Assembly (NCBI GenBank): GCA_017436705.1
Contig: JAFSCP010000005.1
Location: 1 to 59,482, forward strand
Direction of reading: 5' to 3'
Source: Bacillota bacterium
Lineage (GTDB): Bacteria; Bacillota; Clostridia; Peptostreptococcales; Anaerovoracaceae
Length of the DNA stretch: 59,482 nt
Shown: positions 27,635-36,927 of the stretch, in pieces
Layout: every line of letters starts with the position of its first letter
Position numbering within the stretch: the stretch's first letter is position 1
Program-made: the position numbers and the translations under genes
Notes under the pieces: generated by a model
Told to the model about the DNA's origin: nothing
Databases searched by the model: none
The model's input: the letters and a program-made list of their open reading frames with translations, nothing else

Positions 27635-28534
27635 CTACTTCTTCAGCTTAGGGTCAAGTGCGTCACGAAGACCGTCACCCATCAGGTTGAAGGCAAGTAC
27701 AGTGATCATGATTGCAAGACCTGGGAAAATTGTTAAGTAACCGTGGTCACGTATGTAGTTACGGGATTCAGACAGCATAGCACCCCATTCAGGAGCTGGT
27801 ACAGGAATACCAAGACCTAAGAAGGATAAGTTGGATGCTGTCAGGATTGCGTTAGCAACACCCATAGTAGTCTGAACGATGATTGGTGAAAGAGCATTCG
27901 GAAGAATGTGCTTAACCATGATAGCACCGTCTTTTACACCGATAACTCTTGCAGCTTCAATATATTCCTGGTCACGTACAGGAAGTACGGCCGCACGGGC
28001 AATACGGGCAAACATTGGTACGTATACGAGACCGATCGCCCACATAAGTACTGCAATACTCTGGCCGAAAGCGGACATGATAGCTACACCCAGAAGGATT
28101 GAAGGGATACCTACGAATACGTCGCAGATACGCATGATGATGTTTTCAACAATCCCGCCGTAGTAAGCAGCAACAACACCTAATGTACTACCTAAGAGGC
28201 AGGAAATAGATACTGAGATAATACCTACGATAAGTGAGTAGCTTGCACCATAGAGTACACGGGTAAATACATCACGGCCATAATGGTCAGTACCGAACCA
28301 GTGCTCACCATTTGGATGAGCGAACTTATTCTGTACATCCTGCTGAACAATATCAGTATCAAAGTCGAAGTAGATACGGGCAAAAACAGCGATTAAAACC
28401 AGTGCAACTACGATAACCAGACCGATCATTGCAGATGGGTTCTTCTTGTAGTTACGCCATACTTCGGCCCACATACTTCTCTTTTTGTATTGTTCCTTAT
28501 TTTCAACATTAATTGTAGTATTTTTCTTTGTCAT
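27635..28534 (-). CDS. dppC: peptide ABC importer permease (DppC/OppC type)
   Basis: This 299-residue inner-membrane permease has the N-terminal OppC-type segment (WRNYKKNPSAMIGLVIV), about six membrane helices and the EAA loop EAARVIGVKDGAIMVKHILPN that docks to the ATPases. HPNGEHWFGTDHYGRDVFTR is the conserved periplasm-side motif of the DppC/OppC group. It partners the permease at 28548 and lies within a tightly packed operon (13-base gaps on both sides). Confidence 0.94.
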   Translation of the reverse strand: MTKKNTTINVENKEQYKKRSMWAEVWRNYKKNPSAMIGLVIVVALVLIAVFARIYFDFDTDIVQQDVQNKFAHPNGEHWFGTDHYGRDVFTRVLYGASYSLIVGIISVSISCLLGSTLGVVAAYYGGIVENIIMRICDVFVGIPSILLGVAIMSAFGQSIAVLMWAIGLVYVPMFARIARAAVLPVRDQEYIEAARVIGVKDGAIMVKHILPNALSPIIVQTTMGVANAILTASNLSFLGLGIPVPAPEWGAMLSESRNYIRDHGYLTIFPGLAIMITVLAFNLMGDGLRDALDPKLKK

Positions 28535-28547
28535 TTATCTCACCTCA

Positions 28548-29477
28548 CTATTTGCTATACTGAGCCTTGATACGAGGGTCAACGAATGCATAAGCAATGT
28601 CAACGATCAAGAGCGTTACATTAAGGAATAAGGTGAACATAATGATACAACCTGTAGCGAGGATTGTATCACGCTGATTTACAGCAGTAGTAGTCAGACG
28701 ACCTACGCCAGGCCATGAGAATACTGTTTCAATCGCTACAGCACCGCCCAGTGCGTTACCAAGGTTGGAACCGAAAATTGTGATGATAGGAATAAGTGCG
28801 TTCTTAAGAGCGTGCTTACGGATAACTGTCTTTTCAGGAACACCTTTAGCGCGGGCAGTTCTCAGGTAGTCAGAGCTGAGTACATCCAGCATACCTGATC
28901 TTGTAATTCTTGTAAGGGAACCTGCCTGTGAAGTACCTAATGCAATGGCAGGCATGATAAGTGATGCGAATCCGTTGTCACCACCGGAAGGAAGAATTCC
29001 TAACTTGGATGAGAACAGGATAATAAGTAACAGCGCTAACCAGAATGATGGCATGGATACACCGATCATAGCTGTGATCATGGAAGCACCGTCGATTAAT
29101 GTACCACGGCGTCTTGCTGCTGTGATACCAAGTGGTAATGCGATAAGTAAGGCAACAACCTGGCTGGCAAGTGCGAGCTTGAATGTTGCAGGGAAACGTT
29201 CAGCGAAAAGTTCCATTACCGGACGTTTCTGCATATATGAATCACCAAGGTCCCCGTGAAGCAGGTCAAGAATATAACGACCATATCTTTCAATCAGAGT
29301 ACCATTAAGGTTAAGTTCTTCCTTTAACTGTTCGATCTGTTCAGGAGTAGCATCCTGTGGAGCCAGCATAGAAACTACGTCCCCAGGTGCTAAGTCCATG
29401 AGGAAGTACACTACGAAGGAAACGGCCAGTATAACGGGAATCAAGAGTAAAATACGCTTAACAATATAGCGGATCAT
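28548..29477 (-). CDS. dppB: peptide ABC importer permease (DppB/OppB type)
   Basis: This 309-residue permease begins MIRYIVKRILLLIPVILAVS, as is typical for DppB/OppB. It has six membrane helices, the MAPGDV motif after the first helix and the EAA-type loop YLRTARAKGVPEKTVIRKHALKN. It forms the translocation pore with the 27635 product. A stable intercistronic hairpin (29511-29535) separates it from the binding-protein gene, which probably lets the binding protein be made in excess. Confidence 0.94.
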   Translation of the reverse strand: MIRYIVKRILLLIPVILAVSFVVYFLMDLAPGDVVSMLAPQDATPEQIEQLKEELNLNGTLIERYGRYILDLLHGDLGDSYMQKRPVMELFAERFPATFKLALASQVVALLIALPLGITAARRRGTLIDGASMITAMIGVSMPSFWLALLLIILFSSKLGILPSGGDNGFASLIMPAIALGTSQAGSLTRITRSGMLDVLSSDYLRTARAKGVPEKTVIRKHALKNALIPIITIFGSNLGNALGGAVAIETVFSWPGVGRLTTTAVNQRDTILATGCIIMFTLFLNVTLLIVDIAYAFVDPRIKAQYSK

Positions 29478-29510
29478 AATGTCCCTCCTAATAACTGTCT
29501 AATTACTAAT

Positions 29511-29535
29511 ACGGGCCCGAGTAAATCGAGCCCGC
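29511..29535 (-). other. intercistronic hairpin between binding protein and permease genes
   Basis: A ten-pair stem (29526-29535 with 29511-29520, including G-U pairs on the minus strand) surrounds a five-base loop with no T run after it. Such hairpins typically stabilise the upstream message rather than stop transcription. Confidence 0.55.
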
Positions 29536-29587
29536 ATAAATCTTTTTAGAATTTTGTTCTACAATTCAACTGTGTTCTGCGTTTTAA

Positions 29588-31114
29588 TTATTCAACAACG
29601 CTAACATACTTGAAGGAGTGAACAAGTGCAGGGTGTAATAATACGCCTTCGATTCTGTCGTTGGAACCAACGTAAATCTGGTGCTGTGCGATAGGAATCC
29701 AACCTACGATGTCGTATGTAAGAGTTTCCTGTAATTCTTTGTACAGAGCTGCTCTTTCTTCCTTGTCTTCACAACCAGCTGCCTTGTCGATTAAAGCGTC
29801 GATTTCAGGGTCGTTGAACTGAGCGTAGTTTCTACCACCTGTGGAGTGAGTAGTATTTCTGTACATGTAGTCGCCGTTCTTACCTGGAGTCCAGGACATA
29901 ACGATGATTTCAGTACCGGAAGTTGTACCGTCGGATGTGCAGAGTTCCATAAGAGCTGCCTGCTGCATGAATTCACATTCGATTGTGATTCCGTATTCAG
30001 CCATCTGAGCCTGGAAGTTTTCAGCAATCTTTACACGGTGTGCTGCGTCGGATGTAACGAGCTTGAATGTCTGACCAACTGCGCCGAGTTCTTCGAACAT
30101 AGCCTGAGCCTTAGCTGCATCGTAAGGGATACCTTCTAAGTCTACGTAGAATTCTACGTCACGGCACTGTACGGAAGTGGACTTAACTGCGTTGCCGTCC
30201 CAAGCTGCAAGGATCATTTCGTCCTTATCGATAGCGTAAGCTACAGCTTTTCTGAATTCAGGGTTTGTGATGAATTCGTTAGGGGACTTCTGGTTGAAGC
30301 AGATGAAGTGCTGAGTACGTCCAGTTACTTCAAGAAGCTGTAAACCTTCAGTTGTTCTGAGTCTTTCGTAGTCAGTTGCATCTGGTGACATGATCATGTC
30401 AACTTCGCCGTTTTCAAGAGCGATCATTCTAGCTGCTGCTTCTGGGATCATCTTGAATACTAACTTGTCAACATTTGTCTGTGGGTAAAGAGTACACTTT
30501 TCGTTCTTTACAAGAGTTACATGGTCGCCGGATACGAATTCGTCGAACATGTAGAGACCTGTACCAACCTTAAGCGCGTCTTCTTCAGGCATTGATTCGA
30601 ATGCTTCCTTGGAGAATACGGATAACTGGTTAGCTGCGAATGTGTAGTTGAAGTCAACGTCGCCAGCTCCTACTAACTTGATAGTGAAGTTGTAGTCGTC
30701 GATCTTTTCCCAGGATTCCATCTTAGCGATGTAACCGGATGCTGCGGAATGTTCCTTACCTCTTTCGAATGAGAAGAATACGTCGTCTACGTTACATTCA
30801 GTACCGTCAGAGAACATGATACCTTCCTTCAGCTTGAAGTTCCATTCAGTTGGGGAAACCATTTCCCAGGATTCGAGTAATTCGCCCGCATTTTCCATCT
30901 TAGTCAGGTCTGTATCTGTAAGCATATCGAATACGAGGTCCTGAACGATCTGGTTAGCTTCTGCGGATGTTTCCATTGGGTCGAATGTTGTGAATTCGTC
31001 CGCTACTGCGATAGTTACTACGTTTTCAGTTTCTCCTGATTCAGAAGGACCGCCGCAAGCAGCCATACCGAATACGAGTACTAAGCACATTAAAACTGCA
31101 AATAATCTCTTCAT
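29588..31114 (-). CDS. dppA: peptide-binding lipoprotein of the ABC importer (SBP family 5)
   Basis: The 508-residue protein captures peptides outside the membrane. It has a lipoprotein signal peptide, MKRLFAVLMCLVLVFGMAAC, with lipidated Cys20. The mature protein shows family-5 features: TFDPMETSAEANQIVQDLVFD, the SDGTECNVDDVFFSFER block, RTQHFICFNQKSPN and a C-terminal LQETLTYDIVGWIPI segment. It is the first gene of the operon, 72 bases from a sigma-A promoter (31186-31214). Ligand class (dipeptide, oligopeptide or murein peptide) cannot be told from sequence alone. The cytoplasmic NlpC/P60 gene downstream favours cell-wall or gamma-linked peptides. Confidence 0.92.
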   Translation of the reverse strand: MKRLFAVLMCLVLVFGMAACGGPSESGETENVVTIAVADEFTTFDPMETSAEANQIVQDLVFDMLTDTDLTKMENAGELLESWEMVSPTEWNFKLKEGIMFSDGTECNVDDVFFSFERGKEHSAASGYIAKMESWEKIDDYNFTIKLVGAGDVDFNYTFAANQLSVFSKEAFESMPEEDALKVGTGLYMFDEFVSGDHVTLVKNEKCTLYPQTNVDKLVFKMIPEAAARMIALENGEVDMIMSPDATDYERLRTTEGLQLLEVTGRTQHFICFNQKSPNEFITNPEFRKAVAYAIDKDEMILAAWDGNAVKSTSVQCRDVEFYVDLEGIPYDAAKAQAMFEELGAVGQTFKLVTSDAAHRVKIAENFQAQMAEYGITIECEFMQQAALMELCTSDGTTSGTEIIVMSWTPGKNGDYMYRNTTHSTGGRNYAQFNDPEIDALIDKAAGCEDKEERAALYKELQETLTYDIVGWIPIAQHQIYVGSNDRIEGVLLHPALVHSFKYVSVVE

Positions 31115-31185
31115 TTTTTTCCTCCTACATTAAGGTTAAATTTTTTACCTAGTATTTTATAAGAAATTATAAAACCGGTACTAAT

Positions 31186-31214
31186 ATAATATCGCTGAAA
31201 ACAGAATTTGTAAA
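31186..31214 (-). promoter_or_regulatory. sigma-A promoter of the peptide importer operon
   Basis: On the minus strand TTTACA (31209-31214), 17 bases, then TATTAT (31186-31191). The leader to the start at 31114 is about 65 bases. Confidence 0.75.
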
Positions 31215-31342
31215 GAGTTTTTTGTTAATAAGCCACACTGCATCTTCACATAATCTCCTTATACAGTGCAAAATCTGCGTACTCCCCGTATTATATTGTA
31301 TACACACTGCATTTATTGCATTTCAGAGGCAGTTCCTCAAAG

Positions 31343-31385
31343 CCTTGAAATTCAAGGATTTGATAGTTTTAGTCAATTTTTTGAC
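31343..31385. promoter_or_regulatory. two dyads upstream of the orphan sigma-54 promoter
   Basis: CCTTGAAATTCAAGG (31343-31357) and GTCAATTTTTTGAC (31372-31385) are perfect inverted repeats 95-137 bases upstream of the -24 box at 31480, a normal enhancer distance. They differ from the repeats at 1648 and 4329, so a different activator would be expected. The rest of the 31215-31470 stretch shows nothing I can name. Confidence 0.4.
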
Positions 31386-31477
31386 AAATTTTCAGTGCTC
31401 ATCTGCCCTTGGTGACGGCGCTCCGTCGCTTTAACACGCTGCCAAAATCAAATACAAAAAAAATACATTCTTTAAAT

Positions 31478-31494
31478 TTGGCACGATCCTTGCA
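31478..31494 (+). promoter_or_regulatory. orphan sigma-54 (-24/-12) promoter
   Basis: TTGGCACGATCCTTGCA has GG at 31480-31481 and GC at 31492-31493 with exactly 10 bases between, and is the closest to consensus in the window. No plus-strand gene follows; the next gene (31616-33043) is on the opposite strand. Confidence 0.75.
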
Positions 31495-31504
31495 ATATAG
31501 CAAT

Positions 31505-31567
31505 TCCAATGCCATAAAGCGCCTGAATACAAAAAACAAAACACCTGTGGCGGCAGGTGTTTTGTCT
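31505..31567 (+). ncRNA. putative sigma-54-dependent small RNA
   Basis: If the promoter at 31478 is active, transcription would start near 31505. It would meet the hairpin ACACCTG/CAGGTGT (31541-31560) followed by TTTTGTCT, giving an RNA of about 62 bases with an A-rich single-stranded middle. The terminator is weak in this direction. No ORF fits inside. Confidence 0.3.
31530..31560 (-). terminator. intrinsic terminator of hydantoinase module I
   Basis: The stem ACACCTG/CAGGTGT (31541-31560) is followed on the minus strand by TTTTGTTTTTTGT. It ends the hyuA-hyuB-nhaC transcript 55 bases after the nhaC stop. Confidence 0.8.
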
Positions 31568-31615
31568 GGGTTCTCACCCTCTTATGTATATAACTTGGTC
31601 AAAAGTTATCGGAGA

Positions 31616-33043
31616 TTATTCTACCTTCTTGCCAGTCTTGCCCTTGAGCATGTTGCCGTCTACGTCGTAAACGCCGAGACCTGTTACTGCACAGATGATT
31701 GCCATGATTGGGCAGATAATTGGCAGGAATGCGTATGGTAAGTATTCAACAGCTGATACTCCGAGTACACCGAAGCTGTAGATTGCTGCTGCTGACCATG
31801 GTACCAGGAATGCGAAAAGTGTACCGCCGTCTTCAAGAGTTCTTGATAATACGTAAGGAGCAACTTTTGCCTTCTTGTAGGAATCCTGGAACACTTCACC
31901 TGGAAGCAGGATTGCCATGTACTGGGAAGTTGTAAGCATTACTGTTGCAAGGCAGGAAAGCAGTGTTGCAATGATAAGGTTACGAGGTTTTTCAATCTTG
32001 TCTCTGATAGTGTCGAGAATTCTTGAAAGAACGCCCATTTCATACATGATTTCACCAAGTACTAGTGCGAAGATTGTGTAGCAGAGTGTACTCATCATAG
32101 AGTTTACACCGCCTCTGTTGAGGAGCTTGCCTACTGCTTCAACTTCGAAAGTTCCGCTGAAGCCGGAAGCAAATGCTGTTACAACCTGATTAAATGTGAA
32201 CTGAGGCTGTACGATAAGTGCTACGATTGCACCTGCAATTGCACCTGCAAGGAGTGCCAGCATTGCAGGAACTTTCTTTACAACCAGTAAGATTGTAAGA
32301 ATCGGTACGATGAGCAGTAATAATGAAATGTTGAATGTTTCATCAAGTGTAGTCATAATGTCCTGCAGACCCTGCATTGATTCTGCACTTGCATCGTTGT
32401 ACTTCAGACCTAAAATGAAGTAGAGAACGATACAGATTACAAATGTAGGAATTACAGTCCAGAACATGGACTTGATGTGGGAAATTACGTCAGTACCTGA
32501 TGCTGCAGGAGCCATGTTTGTTGTATCGGAGAAAGGTGACATCTTGTCGCCGAAAAGTGCTCCGGATACGCACATACCTGCTGTCAGTGCAGGATTGATT
32601 TCCATACCATAACCGATTGCCATGAATGCGATACCTACTGTACCAAGTGCTGCATATGCAGAACCTGTGAAGAAGGAAACGATACAGCCGATTACGAAAC
32701 CTAATGCAAGGAATGATGATGGAGTAAAGATTTTCAGTCCGTAGTAGATGATGGAAGGCACGATGCCTGAAATAATCCAGGAACCTACCAGCATACCAAC
32801 TACGATGAAGATCATGCCCACAAGGGCTGACTTTTTGAAGCCGGTTAAAATAACTTCTTCCAGTTTATTGAGGCCCATACCTGTACATAATGCGATGATT
32901 ACTACTGTAATGAAGGCCAGAATAAATGTTACCATTGTGTTAAGTTTTAAAATTGCAAGTCCTACTGCCATAACTGCTGCTACTGCAGCGAATGTAAGCA
33001 GTGCCACCGGCAGAGAAACGCCAGCATATTCTTTTTTACTCAT
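31616..33043 (-). CDS. nhaC: NhaC-family transporter of hydantoinase module I
   Basis: This 475-residue protein has about 12 hydrophobic segments. It shows the NhaC signatures GSWIISGIVPSIIYYGLKI, SFFTGSAYAALGTVGIAF, GALFGDKMSPFSDTTNMAPAA and a C-terminal LEDGGTLFAFLVPW. It is closely related in layout and motifs to the gene at 48486-49901 in module II, so the two are paralogues. It is the last gene after hyuA and hyuB with a 19-base gap, which suggests that it imports the cyclic amide or exports the product in exchange for Na+ or H+, rather than serving pH homeostasis. Family certain, substrate inferred. Confidence 0.88.
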   Translation of the reverse strand: MSKKEYAGVSLPVALLTFAAVAAVMAVGLAILKLNTMVTFILAFITVVIIALCTGMGLNKLEEVILTGFKKSALVGMIFIVVGMLVGSWIISGIVPSIIYYGLKIFTPSSFLALGFVIGCIVSFFTGSAYAALGTVGIAFMAIGYGMEINPALTAGMCVSGALFGDKMSPFSDTTNMAPAASGTDVISHIKSMFWTVIPTFVICIVLYFILGLKYNDASAESMQGLQDIMTTLDETFNISLLLLIVPILTILLVVKKVPAMLALLAGAIAGAIVALIVQPQFTFNQVVTAFASGFSGTFEVEAVGKLLNRGGVNSMMSTLCYTIFALVLGEIMYEMGVLSRILDTIRDKIEKPRNLIIATLLSCLATVMLTTSQYMAILLPGEVFQDSYKKAKVAPYVLSRTLEDGGTLFAFLVPWSAAAIYSFGVLGVSAVEYLPYAFLPIICPIMAIICAVTGLGVYDVDGNMLKGKTGKKVE

Positions 33044-33062
33044 GACTTTACCTCCTTAACGT

Positions 33063-34721
33063 TTATAAAGTAATTTTAATTCCTGCATCCTCAATCCATT
33101 TGTCGTCGATAATACCCTCTTTGTATTCTTTTCTGATAAGTTCCGGATCTCTTTCTTCCACCGGACCGTAACCACCTGCACCAGCTGTGATCATTTCAAC
33201 GATATCGTCTTTCTGAAGCTTGATGTTACGTGGCTTGGAACTATCAGAAATCACTTCACCGTTTCTGTAAATTCTGATACTTGAGTTTCCGCCTTCCTGA
33301 CCACCATTAAGTCCCCACGGACTGTTGGAAGTTCTTTCGGTTGCTGCACTGACAAGCATTGAATCTTCGCTTTCTTCCAGAATACGGATCGTTCTCACGA
33401 TTCCCATACCGCCTCTGTACTTTCCGGCGCCGCCACTGTTTTCAGAAAGTGCATATTTTTCCACCATCAGAGGATATTCCATTTCCAACGCTTCTACCGG
33501 CAGATTGGAAGTGTTTGTCATGTGGACATGAACTGCGTCCATGCCGTCCTTGTTATATCTTGCACCGGAGCCACCCCCGATGGTTTCAACATAAACATAA
33601 GGGTTGCCGTTTCTCTTGTCCTTACCGGAGAAGAAGAAATAGCTCATAGCGCCGTTACCTGCTGCGCATACTCTCTTCGGATCCATCTTTGCGAAAGCGC
33701 CGAAGATTACGTCCGCTATAATCTGTGTAGTAGTTTCACGGTCAGATGTCGGTGCAGGTTCCTGAGCCCATACGATGCTGCCCGGTTCAGCTTTGATATT
33801 GATGCTGTCAAAGAAGCCGGAGTTTGCAGGGATGGTGCTGTCAAGAAGGGCCAGCATTGAGTAGTAAATTGTGGCCTTAAGTGCGCAAGGTACGCAGTTG
33901 TGCGGACCTGTTGACTGAGGCGCACTGCCTGTGAAGTCGAAAGTAATCTGATCGCCCTCGATGATAACCTTGGTCTTGATCAGGATGTCCTTGTTGCCAG
34001 CGCCGTCATCGTCCATGTAGTCTTCGAAACAGTATTCGCCGTCAGGAAGTTCTGCGATAGCGATGCGGGCCTTTCTTTCGCCGTATTCAAGCCACTTCTG
34101 GCAGAATTCTTCATATGTGTCCAGACCGATTTTATCGATAAGTTCCACAAGTTTGTCGTCGCCGTACTGGTTTGTGATAATCTGGGCGTTGATATCGCCG
34201 TGACGTTCATACTTCATCTGGAAGTTGAGCATGATGATGTCGTGAATATCCTGAACCAGCTGTCCTCTGTCATAAAGCTTAACCAAAGGAATTCTGAGAC
34301 CTTCATCGAAAATTGTCGGACCCTTGCGGGACTTGTCTGCATGGTGTCCTGTGTTAACCATATATGCCACCAGTTTTCCCTTGTAGAAAACAGGTTTCAT
34401 AAGCACGATATCAGGAAGATGTGAACCGCCGCCTGTGTAAGGGTCGTTGGCGATGAAAATGTCACCTTCGTGGATATCTTCGATTTTGTATTTTTCTGTG
34501 AGTACTTCAACTGCTCCGGAAAGGGAACTGAAGTGAAGCGGAATGTGCTGCGCCAGTGAAAGGAGCTTGCCTTCAGGGCTGAAAACCGCTACGGAAAGGT
34601 CTTTTCTTTCCTTGATATTAGTACTGTATCCTGTCTTTGCCAGGATTACACCCATCTGTTCTGCTATGGAAGTAATGCTGTTGGCAATGATTTCTAATGT
34701 TATAGAATTGATTTCTTTCAT
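33063..34721 (-). CDS. hyuB: hydantoinase B / oxoprolinase family subunit (module I)
   Basis: The 552-residue subunit starts with the family pattern EINSITLEIIANSITSIAEQMG. It carries GDIFIANDPYTGGGSHLPDIVLM near residue 90, with the conserved HLPD metal-site segment, and ends in a glycine-rich NGGQEGGNSS...AGAGGYGP region. With HyuA it forms an ATP-dependent ring-opening enzyme for hydantoins, N-methylhydantoin or 5-oxoproline. The gene is 18 bases downstream of hyuA. No carbamoylase or D-hydantoinase gene is near, so the natural substrate is open. Confidence 0.92.
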   Translation of the reverse strand: MKEINSITLEIIANSITSIAEQMGVILAKTGYSTNIKERKDLSVAVFSPEGKLLSLAQHIPLHFSSLSGAVEVLTEKYKIEDIHEGDIFIANDPYTGGGSHLPDIVLMKPVFYKGKLVAYMVNTGHHADKSRKGPTIFDEGLRIPLVKLYDRGQLVQDIHDIIMLNFQMKYERHGDINAQIITNQYGDDKLVELIDKIGLDTYEEFCQKWLEYGERKARIAIAELPDGEYCFEDYMDDDGAGNKDILIKTKVIIEGDQITFDFTGSAPQSTGPHNCVPCALKATIYYSMLALLDSTIPANSGFFDSINIKAEPGSIVWAQEPAPTSDRETTTQIIADVIFGAFAKMDPKRVCAAGNGAMSYFFFSGKDKRNGNPYVYVETIGGGSGARYNKDGMDAVHVHMTNTSNLPVEALEMEYPLMVEKYALSENSGGAGKYRGGMGIVRTIRILEESEDSMLVSAATERTSNSPWGLNGGQEGGNSSIRIYRNGEVISDSSKPRNIKLQKDDIVEMITAGAGGYGPVEERDPELIRKEYKEGIIDDKWIEDAGIKITL

Positions 34722-34739
34722 TTTATAATCACCTCCATA

Positions 34740-36785
34740 TTACTTACGTTCAATCATCATGTTCAGGTACTTGTCAACTGTAGCTTTCTGAGTGGAAAGT
34801 ACGATGGTTGTGCTGTCCATCTGTTCGATGATGGCAGGACCCTGGATGATGTTGCCGTTTCTCAGTTTTTCCTTATCGTAAAGGATGTAGTCAGCATACT
34901 TGCCGTTTCCTTCGTATACGTTTCTGCTGCCGATGATTGCTGCGCTTGGGTCTTCGCCTGCGTATTCGTCTTCTGTGATTACAGGGTAAACGATGTCGCC
35001 GATTGCAGATAAACCGAAGTTTACAATCTGAATCATGTCGTCAGAGCTGAAAGAATAAAGTCTTTCGTAAGCCTTGGTGTAAGCCGCCTTGAGAGTTTCT
35101 GCGGATTTGCTGTCTTCAGGCTGGATAGGCACTCTGATTTCGTGGTTCTGGCCTTTGTATCTCATGTCGAGGAAATATTCTCTGCTTCTCATTTCTTCGC
35201 CGATTTCTTCTTCTTCGAACCATTCGTCTGCTTCCTTTTCGAGAGCTGCAAACTGTTTTTCAAGAATAGCTGCGCAGTCATCAGAGAGATCCATTACGAA
35301 AGTCTGTACGAAGTCTCTTCTCATGTTTTCTGTCAGGAGGCCGTATGCTGCCAGGAGGCCCGGAGTCTTAGGAATGAGAGCTTTTTTAATGTTCATTTCT
35401 TCGATGAGTTCTGCTGCGTGGAGAGGGCCGGAGCCGCCGAATGCCACCAGGCAGAATTCACTTGGGTTGTAACCCTTGGCTACTGTAGCGTTTTTGATTT
35501 CCTTGATGATGTTGGAGTTGCTGACGGAAATGATACCTCTTGCAGTTTCAAGAAGTTCCATGTTGATTTTTTCTGCCAGTCTGCCAACTGCTGCTCTGGA
35601 GTTTTCACTCTTGATAGGAAGTCTGCCGCCCAGAAGCACTTCGTTGTTAAGGTGTCCTAAAGTTACACGTGCGTCTGTGATTGTAGCTTCAGTTCCGCCC
35701 AGGTTGTAGCATGCCGGACCAGGGTTTGCGCCGGCACTCTGAGGACCTACCTTGAGGATTCCGCCGCTGTCAATCCAGCCGATGGAACCGCCGCCTGCAC
35801 CGATTGTTGAAATATCGATGGAAGGAATTCTTACAGGGTAACCGCTGATTGTCTTTTCGTCGGATGCTTCGAATCTGCCGCCTACAACCAGAGAAATGTC
35901 TGTGGATGTACCGCCGATATCTACTGTAATCAGGTCTTTTTCACCGATAAGGTCAGTGATGTACTGAGCGCCTACAACGCCGCCTGCAGGACCGGAAAGG
36001 GCTGTCTTCACAGGGAATTTCATTGATTCGTCGATGGACATAAGTCCGCCGTTGGAGTGGTTGATGTATGTATTTTTAATACCGATGGATTCCAGTGTCT
36101 TTTTGAGATTGTCCATGTACTTCTTTACTTCAGGACCTACGAAAGAATTGAGCACTGTGCCGCAGAGTCTTTCATATTCTCTGAACTGCTTGGAAAGGTC
36201 GCTGGACACTGTAAGGAATGCTTCAGGGTATTTTTCTTCGACAATCTGCTTAACCAGAGCTTCGTTTTCAGGGTTGAGGTAAGCGTTGAGGAGCATTACT
36301 GCGATTGCCTTGGCATCCTGATCCTTGATTGTTTCAACTATCTTTTCAACTTCTTCTGCGTTGATTTCTCTCACTACTTCGCCCTGACAGCTTAATCTTT
36401 CGCTGATTTCGTGACGGCAGTCTCTTGTAACCAGAGTTCTTACCTTGTCAGCCTGAAGATCATAAAGGTCAGGTCTCTTCTGACGGCCGATTTCAAGCAG
36501 GTCTCTGAAACCGCCTGTAGTGATGAGAGCAGTCTTGGCACCTCTGCCTTCCAGAATAGCGTTGGTTGCAACAGTTGTACCGTGCATGAAACGGCTTACA
36601 TCTTCGCCTTCGAAACCGTACTGTTCTGCGATAATCTGCACGCCCTTCACTACTGCTTCGGACTGGTCGTGAAGTGATGATGGGAGCTTATATACCATAA
36701 GTTCTCCTGTTTTTTCGTCGATTGCACAAATGTCGGTGTTGGTTCCTCCTACGTCAACACCGATTCTGATGTTTCTTTTAGCCAT
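34740..36785 (-). CDS. hyuA: hydantoinase A / oxoprolinase family subunit (module I)
   Basis: This 681-residue subunit is the ATP-binding partner of HyuB. It starts RIGVDVGGTNTDICAID, the phosphate-binding loop of the actin-like fold. Other family segments are FMHGTTVATNAILEGRGAKTALI, SGPAGGVVGAQYI, TVDIGGTSTDISLV and GGGSIGWIDSGGILKVGPQSAGA. The subunit phosphorylates the amide carbonyl so that HyuB can hydrolyse the ring. It is the first gene of the module, transcribed divergently from a LysR regulator with a dyad in between (36869-36884). Confidence 0.93.
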   Translation of the reverse strand: MAKRNIRIGVDVGGTNTDICAIDEKTGELMVYKLPSSLHDQSEAVVKGVQIIAEQYGFEGEDVSRFMHGTTVATNAILEGRGAKTALITTGGFRDLLEIGRQKRPDLYDLQADKVRTLVTRDCRHEISERLSCQGEVVREINAEEVEKIVETIKDQDAKAIAVMLLNAYLNPENEALVKQIVEEKYPEAFLTVSSDLSKQFREYERLCGTVLNSFVGPEVKKYMDNLKKTLESIGIKNTYINHSNGGLMSIDESMKFPVKTALSGPAGGVVGAQYITDLIGEKDLITVDIGGTSTDISLVVGGRFEASDEKTISGYPVRIPSIDISTIGAGGGSIGWIDSGGILKVGPQSAGANPGPACYNLGGTEATITDARVTLGHLNNEVLLGGRLPIKSENSRAAVGRLAEKINMELLETARGIISVSNSNIIKEIKNATVAKGYNPSEFCLVAFGGSGPLHAAELIEEMNIKKALIPKTPGLLAAYGLLTENMRRDFVQTFVMDLSDDCAAILEKQFAALEKEADEWFEEEEIGEEMRSREYFLDMRYKGQNHEIRVPIQPEDSKSAETLKAAYTKAYERLYSFSSDDMIQIVNFGLSAIGDIVYPVITEDEYAGEDPSAAIIGSRNVYEGNGKYADYILYDKEKLRNGNIIQGPAIIEQMDSTTIVLSTQKATVDKYLNMMIERK

Positions 36786-36868
36786 ACAAACCTCCTGTTA
36801 TGTGAACATAATTTGTAAAAATCTTCTCCGTATACCAAGTTTATCATTGATTTTCCATTAAGTCCAAG

Positions 36869-36884
36869 ATATAATTGGTTATAT
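36869..36884. promoter_or_regulatory. LysR-type operator candidate between hyuA and lysR (module I)
   Basis: ATATAA-TTGG-TTATAT is a perfect inverted repeat containing a T-N11-A core. It lies in the 142-base divergent intergenic region, as expected for a LysR-type activator site. Confidence 0.5.
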
Positions 36885-36927
36885 AATTATAAGTTTAAAT
36901 TTATATATTGTAAGAAAGGAACCCGCC

